Source of the DNA: Diplonema papillatum
Lineage: Eukaryota > Euglenozoa > Diplonemea > Diplonemida > Diplonemidae
Direction: 5' to 3'
DNA length: 64,000 nt
NCBI GenBank assembly: GCA_030068145.1
Contig: JAPJBO010000491.1
Coordinates: forward strand, 62,001-126,000
The position numbers were made by a program, and so were the translations under genes. Below, one piece after another: positions 63,867-64,000 of the stretch; positions within the stretch are counted from its first letter, which is position 1; the number at the start of each line of letters is the position of its first letter. The notes beneath the pieces were generated by a model. It saw only the letters and a list, made by a program, of their open reading frames with translations, was not told the origin of the DNA and ran no database searches.

Positions 63867-64000
63867 GTTAAAGTTCGGGGAACAGCAAAGTTCGGGCGAA
63901 GCTAAGTTCGGGCAATGCTAAGTTCTGGTTAAGCAAAGTTCGGGTGAAGCTAAGTTCGGGCGAAACAAAGTTCGGGCGAAGCAAAGTTCGGGCGAAGCTA
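63867..64000. repeat. 17-bp tandem repeat at window end
   Basis: About eight units of AAGTTCGGGCGAAGCTA with variants (GGCAATGCTA, GGTTAAGCA). The array runs off the window. Confidence 0.9.

Overview
This window is nuclear DNA from a eukaryote. Three recognisable genes are split by GT-AG introns whose reading phases join correctly. The rest is dominated by minisatellites, dispersed repeats and retroelements. One gene encodes GDP-mannose 3,5-epimerase, an enzyme best known from the plant and algal ascorbate pathway, so a photosynthetic protist (microalga) is the most likely source; the lineage cannot be fixed from this sequence. Host exons have a high GC third position and often carry Gln and Ala runs.

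Layout. At 1-8.4 kb there is a CCAR1/DBC1-like gene on the minus strand (7169 to 1270). Its 4.07 kb intron is built from a 10-bp minisatellite, a 26-bp minisatellite, two extra copies of the exon 1 end with its splice donor, and a 97-bp array that repeats the splice acceptor. The 5' end of the gene is also tandemly duplicated upstream. From 8.4 to 32 kb there are no confident host genes. This stretch holds at least eight dispersed repeat families, MITE-like elements, a roughly 2 kb minisatellite inside a transposon-like frame, and a 5'-truncated retroelement copy (21.2-23.0 kb) that joins the end of a reverse transcriptase to a ubiquitin-specific protease (USP) and zinc fingers. At 32.3-36.5 kb lies a DIRS-like tyrosine-recombinase retroelement (gag, recombinase, RT/RNase H) between identical 105-bp direct repeats. 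At 36.5-44.6 kb are a polyglutamine protein, a 147-bp satellite, a short acidic ORF and more repeats. At 44.9-49.0 kb is a complete three-exon UTP18 gene (small-subunit processome) whose first intron holds a transposon with 22-bp terminal inverted repeats and a broken gene with AT-hook and PCNA-binding motifs. At 51.4-53.6 kb is a four-helix membrane protein gene with broken partial copies on both sides. At 55.9-57.9 kb is the three-exon GDP-mannose epimerase. At 58.7-59.3 kb is a recombinase fragment. At 61.3-63.7 kb is a second RT-USP retroelement with an apparently intact USP, which has a MITE at its 5' end.

The most interesting content is the RT-USP family. Two clearly diverged copies share the same order: RT thumb, then a deubiquitinase domain with its Cys, His and Asp boxes. 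The second theme is repeated duplication of gene edges, including splice sites, around host genes. UTP18, the CCAR-like gene and the epimerase are ordinary host functions and do not form a functional cluster.
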